Source: Pseudorasbora parva
Lineage: Eukaryota; Chordata; Actinopteri; Cypriniformes; Gobionidae
NCBI RefSeq assembly: GCF_024679245.1
Contig: NC_090178.1
Coordinates: 6,388,202 to 6,452,201 of the forward strand
Direction of reading: 5' to 3'
DNA length: 64,000 nucleotides
Shown: positions 59,260 to 64,000 of the stretch, one piece after another
Layout of the letters: every line of letters starts with the position of its first letter
Numbering within the stretch: the first letter of the stretch is position 1
Notes under the pieces: model-generated
Told to the model about the DNA's origin: nothing
Databases searched by the model: none
What the model saw: only the letters and a program-made list of their open reading frames with translations
Made by a program: the position numbers and the translations under genes

Positions 59260-59810
59260 GTTATGTACAATATATTATCTAAGCTAGGGTTTGTAAGGGA
59301 ACTGTTAAATTAAACTAAACTATATTAAATTAAATCATGAAAAGGTCAGTGTAATCAATATAAAATGCTTACCAAAAAAGATTGAATGTTTTATTTGTTT
59401 ACCTGCATGTCATGACCATTAATTTACATTAGAGAACTGTGAACATGTTAAGTTAATTCAATTTTAACTAGGGGTTAATATTATTATAGGTGATCCTGAC
59501 AAAAAAAATCCCTGATTTAAGGCCCATTCACACCAAGGATGATAACTATAGCGATAATGATAAAGATATAGTTTTAAAAAATCCTTCTAAGTCCACACCA
59601 CAGCTAACAATAACAAAAATAAATCAGCGTTTAAGAGCTCAACAAAAGTGTCTGTTAATAATACATGGAACAATATTGGTATAGTTATCTTTATAGTTAT
59701 CGTTCCTGATGTGAAAGGCCTTTTAAACTGTTTAGTCTTTGTAATTATGTTTTTTGATTATTATTTAATGTTTTATTTATTCATGCTCTTTGATTTCTTC
59801 TCTCCACCAG
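59260..59810. other. Intron 6 end, nothing recognised
   Basis: A/T-rich; pyrimidine-rich tract and acceptor CCACCAG end at 59810. Confidence 0.45.
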
Positions 59811-59897
59811 ACTTTTATGCCCAATGCACTTTACTCAGTTTTGTTTCTTGTGGACAAAGACGCAGCAGTGAAAGTGGAGAGAGATGTCTCAGTTCCA
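59811..59897 (+). CDS. plekhg4b: Exon 7: SEC14-like domain, late strand
   Basis: Acceptor CCACCAG before 59811, donor GTGAGT at 59898; 87 nt, phase 0 both sides. Encodes TFMPNALYSVLFLVDKDAAV and KVERDVSVP. The x-ALYSVLFLVDK strand corresponds to the 'AVYxVLLL' strand following the VDAR strand in family members. Confidence 0.88.
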
Positions 59898-59984
59898 GTG
59901 AGTAAATGACTGTTGTTCTGTCTGTTTGATCTCAGTCTGTGTAAAAGAGGGTAATGCCCTGTGCTCTGCTCTGTTCCCGTTCAG

Positions 59985-60101
59985 TGTGAAGTCCTGACGT
60001 CTCTGAAAGCTCTACAGAAACACATTGACTCATCTCAGCTCACCAGAGACTTTGATGGCACCTTCTCATATGACCACAGCCACTACATTCATTTCAGACA
60101 G
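59985..60101 (+). CDS. plekhg4b: Exon 8: end of SEC14-like domain
   Basis: Acceptor GTTCAG before 59985, donor GTGCAC at 60102; 117 nt, phase 0 both sides. Encodes CEVLTSLKALQKHIDSSQLT and RDFDGTFSYDHSHYIHFRQ. 'LT.(D/E)(F/L)GG...Y.H..W..FR' normally closes SEC14-like domains of RhoGEFs; here the aromatic position reads Tyr-Ile-His and the first Gly is Asp. Confidence 0.88.
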
Positions 60102-60159
60102 GTGCACGATTACAACACATTCATCGTTGTGCAACCAAACTCCTTTGTCCTGAAATAAA

Positions 60160-60411
60160 AATATACACTTTAGTTTAGGGTCTAATTCTCACTATTAACT
60201 AGTTGCTTATTAGCATGCGTGTTACTAGGACTTTGGCTTTTTATTAGAACTTATGAAGCACATATTATTCTACATTACCTTATTCTACATCTCTTAATCC
60301 ACTCTATACCTAAACTACCTTACTAACTATTAATAAGCAGTAATTAGGAGTTCACTGAGGCAAAAGTAATAATTAATAGTGAGAATTGGCCCCAAATCTA
60401 GTGTGACCAAA
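60160..60411. mobile_element. 'CCAATTCTCAC' palindromic MITE
   Basis: 'tagtttagggtctaattctc' at the left and 'gtgagaattggccccaaatc' at the right are inverted. 'ttagcatgcgtgttactagg' inside matches 29159-29583 and 62793-63909. Confidence 0.65.
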
Positions 60412-60479
60412 TTTGTATAAATTAAATATAACACATACATAATATTTAATATATGTATGTGTACTGTGTATAATTATTA

Positions 60480-60538
60480 TGTATATATAAATACACAAAC
60501 ATGCATATATATATATATATTTAAGAAAAATATGTTAT

Positions 60539-60613
<75 letters not shown>

Positions 60614-60640
60614 ATAAATTACAATTATATATATAGAGTA
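60480..60640. repeat. (AT)n microsatellite and flanking AT-rich DNA
   Basis: TA repeats at 60541-60611 with shorter TA runs on both sides. Confidence 0.9.
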
Positions 60641-60869
60641 TATACATGCATGTGTGTGTATTTATATATACATGATAATTATGCACAGTACACACACATA
60701 TTATGTAAACACAAACATTTATTTTGGATGAGATTAATCATGGTTAATTTTCCCCCAACACTAATATATATCAAATTAAATCATGTAATATTTAAGTCCC
60801 CCTGAGATTTGTTTTATTTTAAAAAAAGAAACTATGTTGAAGTTTGTTTGTTTTTCCCGCCACTGGCAG

Positions 60870-60968
60870 AAAATTGAGCCGTTTGCTACGAGCTGCAGCG
60901 CCGCGATCTCTTCCCTTCAGAGCTCCATCGAGACACTAAACAACATCGCCAATCTGGAGACGTCTGAG
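60870..60968 (+). CDS. plekhg4b: Exon 9: linker helix after SEC14-like domain
   Basis: Acceptor TGGCAG before 60870, donor GTAATT at 60969; 99 nt, phase 0 both sides. Encodes KIEPFATSCSAAISSLQSSI and ETLNNIANLETSE. A Ser-rich amphipathic helix of this type follows the SEC14-like domain in the family. Confidence 0.85.
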
Positions 60969-61027
60969 GTAATTCTGAGTAGAAAATGTTCATGATTTTA
61001 TGGTTATTCTCTGGGAGAAACTGCATT

Positions 61028-61115
61028 GTTAAAAGTTCACCCAAAAAAATGTAAATTTGAGGGAGAGTAAGTGATGACATAATTTTCATTTTTGGGTGAA
61101 CTGTTCCTTTAAAGT
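61028..61115. mobile_element. Very short TTCACCC hairpin MITE
   Basis: 'ttaaaagttcacccaaaaaa' and 'tttttgggtgaactgttcct-ttaa' form an inverted pair around about 40 bp, matching only the ends of the element at 28484. Confidence 0.65.
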
Positions 61116-61361
61116 CCCGAGCCATTTAGTCATGCAGCATAATTTCAAAAAAATCGAATTGCCTTGTCGACTGGCATTCGGTTTTAAAAATCTGGCCCTT
61201 TTCTGAGCCCTGCCTTAAAAACTGAACTGAACTGACCAATCCTAGCCTATCTTTTTATTACTTTCTAACATCTGTTTTGAAATAGAACACAATGCAAGTT
61301 CTGCAGTTTACCAAGAGGGAAAAGGTCAATTGAGCATTAAACGTTGAACATTATCCTGTAG

Positions 61362-61504
61362 GAGGTGTCAGAGGTCATCAGCCAGCAGAAGAATCTCATG
61401 AAGAGTATTCTGGATGACACAAAGCTAAACCGCCTGCGGCTGGAGGGCGGCACGTTTCTGGCCCGGATCAGGAAAGAGGAGATGTGTGAAAATGAGAACT
61501 ACAG
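61362..61504 (+). CDS. plekhg4b: Exon 10: spectrin-like helical region
   Basis: Acceptor CTGTAG before 61362, donor GTACTG at 61505; 143 nt, phase 0 in, phase 2 out. Encodes EVSEVISQQKNLMKSILDDT, KLNRLRLEGGTFLARIRKEE and MCENENYR. The 'L.Q.K.LM..(I/V)L.D..L..L..EGG..L..L' pattern is typical of the first spectrin-like helix in this RhoGEF group. Confidence 0.88.
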
Positions 61505-62633
61505 GTACTGCATTCATTAGAGGACTGACAGATGATTAGATTGTATAAACGCTTTAAATTGGTATATTGGCATTCATTATTTTTCCACTTAAGGCAAGAA
61601 ACTACCAGTCAATTTGTAACTAATAAATATCCTTTTATTATATAATATCAAATATCATATTTCCCCGGTTATTAACAGTTAAGACATTCAGTTTTTTGTT
61701 TTTAAGTTTTTTTTACAATGTTATGTTTAAATATGCGTTAATGTCCATGCATTTCCAGAAAATAAATCTCAACATTTGTTTAACATATTAGAGTTAAAAT
61801 ACATTTTCACCATGTTTTTAGAGATAAAATTATGTAGACAAGCGTATGATGTATTTCTGTGAAATATTTCATAATATAGATAGAACTAAAACAGTAAATT
61901 TGGTGTATGTAAAGCTACTTTAAGCTAAGTGGAGAAAAATAGCCCAGTACAAAAAACAATGGTTTTGCCTGTAAAAAAATAAATGAATAAAGTCCACATA
62001 AAGAATACTACTCTTGGAAAAATAACTGCTAAGGCTAGGAAAAGTTATTTTACTATGTGAATCCATTGATTTCAATGGGATAGTACAGAATAAAGATGTT
62101 AAACAAATAAAGTGATGCTTTTTTTTTTTAAGTTTCAACTTTTCTTGCATAAGTAGGAACCATCAAAACAAAAATGCATCGCTATATTTTTACAAAATTT
62201 AATTACATTAGACAAATGAAATTTGGATATTTGTACTGTATCTTTCAACCCCTTCAGATGTTATTTTGCACTGTAACTGGTGTTAAAGATGATCAGTTCA
62301 CATGAACTGAGGCGCTGCAGCGATCTGTCACAGCACATTAAACAGTAGCAAAATGGTTGTTTTTTTATTTGAATTTATTTGCATTACATAAAATTGACAG
62401 AATTACCCAGCCCAAATGTTTACCAGGTTACTTTCAATAGTTTTTACTGCTAAAGTATGTTTACACACTGCTTAATTCATCAAACTGAATTACAACTAAA
62501 ATAAAAAATAAGTCTATAAAATGATCTAGATGGGTCATTCTGATTTGGTGAGCTGGTTCAACCAGTTCATTAATACTTCACAGTTTGTTTGTGCTGTTCC
62601 ACTAAGTTGAACCTCATGTTGTGTTGTGTGCAG
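61505..62633. other. Intron 10, nothing recognised
   Basis: A/T-rich non-coding DNA of about 1.1 kb with no recognisable repeat border. Confidence 0.45.
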
Positions 62634-62772
62634 AGACGCTGTGGATATGGTCAGTGCGTTATATAACCAGGTGGATGAAGAAGTCCACAAACTCGTCATT
62701 CTGTCTAATAAATCACTGCAGCAGCTGGAGACGCAACTGGAGCTGCGCACGTTACAGGAGCGACAAGAGGAG
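62634..62772 (+). CDS. plekhg4b: Exon 11: spectrin-like helix, last exon in window
   Basis: Acceptor TGTGCAG before 62634, donor GTGAAA at 62773; 139 nt, phase 2 in, phase 0 out. Encodes RDAVDMVSALYNQVDEEVHK and LVILSNKSLQQLETQLELRT-LQERQEE. 'LY..VDE.VH.L..LSN...Q.LE' is a strong family word in the spectrin-like region. The remaining spectrin-like sequence and the DH-PH module must be further right. Confidence 0.92.
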
Positions 62773-62932
62773 GTGAAAAACAGTCATTTATGGGAACACT
62801 TTAGTTTGGGGTCCAATTCTCACTAACTAGCTGCTTATTAGCATGCATATTACTAGCATATTGACTGTTTATTAGTTCTTATAAAGCACATATTCTGCAT
62901 GACCATCCTTTAATTCTACCCCATAGCTAAAC

Positions 62933-63805
62933 TTAAAGGGGTGGTTCTGTGGTTTTATTCTAGGCTTGGTTGTGTTTATGGGGCGCAGTATAACATGTCT
63001 TAATACTTCTTCTTTTTTAAACGGCGTATTTTTCTTATATTCTCCCTTTATTCCACACCGCTGTCTCCACTGTCCTTTGAACGGCGCGTTTGCTTCCTGC
63101 TTCTATGAAGCCCATCCCTCCGAAAAACGCAATGGTCTTAGATTGGTTAGATGGCCAAATGTAGTTTCCTGTATTTTTATTGGCTGAAGTGCCAAGCACA
63201 GGTTGTTCGGAAACGCCACGGCCCTTACCATTACGGGCAGAAGTCACATCTGCTGTGACTAGCGAGGGTTTATGATGTCACCAAACCAGGAAGAAGCTCG
63301 TTGTAGTCCAAACCAGACGTTTTAGTACACTCTTAGAAGAAAAGGTTCTATCGGAGCTACGTAGTTGGAACCCCTAAAAGGTTTACTGCAAAAAATGCTT
63401 TTCTTACTTAGTATTTTTGTCTTGTTTCTAATCCAAACATCTAAAAATTCTTAAAACAAGAAGTATTTACTAGACAAGCAAAAGTAATTGTCTTATTTTG
63501 GGGAAAAATAACTCAAAATTTAGTTTTTGCTAAGAAAAGAAATGTATTTTTTGCAGTGTTCTATATAGAACCCCTTTTAAGTGCCAAAAGGGTTCTTTCA
63601 TGTCATTATAGAACCTTTTTAGCATAAAAGGGTCTTTGAAGTATACTCAACCATACTTCTATATAGAACCTTTTAAGGGGTTCCAAATACGTAGTGCCGA
63701 TAGAAACTTTTGCAGTAACTTTGCAGATACTGTTTATGCTCAAGCAGCAACATTACACACTAACTAAAGTTAAAAAAGGGAAATCGCATGCAACCACCCT
63801 TTTAA
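62933..63805. mobile_element. TTAA element, opposite orientation to 43564-44077
   Basis: TTAA at 62933-62936 and near 63802-63805. The right half ('gcagatactgtttatgctca', 'aaatcgcatgcaaccacc') is the reverse complement of the left end of 43564-44077, and 'gaagcccatccctccgaaaa' matches that element's middle. Right border exact to a few bases only. Confidence 0.75.
63385..63557. mobile_element. Innermost MITE, ACTGCAAAAAA / TTTTTTGCAGT ends
   Basis: 173 bp with inverted ends. The interior 'cttagtatttttgtcttgtt' and 'aacaagaagtatttactaga' are partly complementary. Non-coding; abundant in cyprinids. Confidence 0.75.
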
Positions 63806-63909
63806 CTTAACTACCTTACTAACTATTAATAACAACTATTACTGATAGTTTATTGAGGCAAAAGTTGTTGTTAATAGTGAATGTCTTCCCCAGACTATAA
63901 AGTGTGACC

Positions 63910-64000
63910 TGATTTATTATATCCACAAATACAGTGATGCACACTGATGAGCAGTATTGCTTTTTTTCTAATTCATTTTCTCTATATGCTTATCTGATCG
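63910..64000. other. Intron 11 at window edge
   Basis: No feature; the host gene continues to the right. Confidence 0.5.

Larger units (their letters stand above)
62793..63909. mobile_element. Nest of four MITEs after exon 11
   Basis: The outermost is a 'CCAATTCTCAC' palindromic MITE (62793-62936 and about 63806-63909). Into it is inserted an AGGGGTGG-type TTAA element (62937-63801). That contains an ACACTCTTAGAAGAAAAGGTTC element (about 63327-63710). That in turn contains an ACTGCAAAAA / TTTTTGCAGT element (63385-63557). Each outer sequence resumes in order after the inner one. Confidence 0.75.

Overview
The window is vertebrate, almost certainly teleost and most likely cyprinid (carp, goldfish or zebrafish-like) nuclear DNA. 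Coding sequence is split into short exons with GT/AG borders. The DNA between them is packed with fish-type repeats: TTAA-flanked inverted-repeat elements, Tc1-like and hAT-like elements, tRNA-derived SINEs and long (CA)n, (CT)n and (TA)n arrays. I see no prokaryotic features, rRNA, tRNA genes or CRISPR arrays.

One host gene can be followed, on the + strand. It encodes a PLEKHG4B-like (puratrophin-1/quattro family) Rho guanine-nucleotide exchange factor. Ten phase-compatible exons run from 39872 to 62772: the conserved N-terminal domain (exons 2-3), a long Ser-rich linker (exon 3), a divergent CRAL-TRIO/SEC14-like domain (exons 4-8) and the start of the spectrin-like helical region (exons 8-11). 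The catalytic DH-PH module is not in the window and should lie beyond base 64000. Two candidate first exons end in phase 0 and could each join exon 2: a CpG-rich one at the far left (ATG at 767, three codons), which fits the usual family N-terminus, and a 23-codon one at 30176-30244 preceded by short upstream ORFs. If both are used, nearly the whole window is this one gene, with a first intron of about 39 kb.

Layout. 1-775: putative upstream promoter and first exon. 776-30000: intron made largely of repeats, including a solo LTR (5047-5367), foldback elements, a diverged tandem repeat of about 280 bp (17595-18530), a local duplication (20034 and 23888), nested TTAA elements (21110-22870) and a SINE split by a 1.27 kb element (25190-26590). 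29700-30244: putative second promoter and first exon. 30245-39871: intron with microsatellites, a MITE with an exact 8-bp duplication and a frameshifted Tc1 element. 39872-43537: exons 2-3. 43538-54481: intron with a SINE, an inverted MITE pair, a 150-bp (CA)n array and a young complete LTR retroelement (50349-52674). 54482-62772: exons 4-11, interleaved with a second solo LTR, a hAT-like element nested in another and small TTAA elements. 62793-63909: several elements nested inside one another.

The most interesting object is the LTR element at 50344-52679. It has 380-bp LTRs that appear to differ at one base, an exact 5-bp target duplication and a polypurine tract. An 11-nt primer-binding site is complementary not to a tRNA but to a stretch of its own LTR 28 nt after a TATA box, the arrangement of Tf1/sushi-type self-priming elements. 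It carries no gag or pol, only a 515-codon ORF built from in-frame 30-, 27- and 24-bp repeats whose stop codon touches the 3' LTR.

Exon borders and protein similarity were read by eye and paralogue assignment is from memory of the family; transcripts and database searches were not available.
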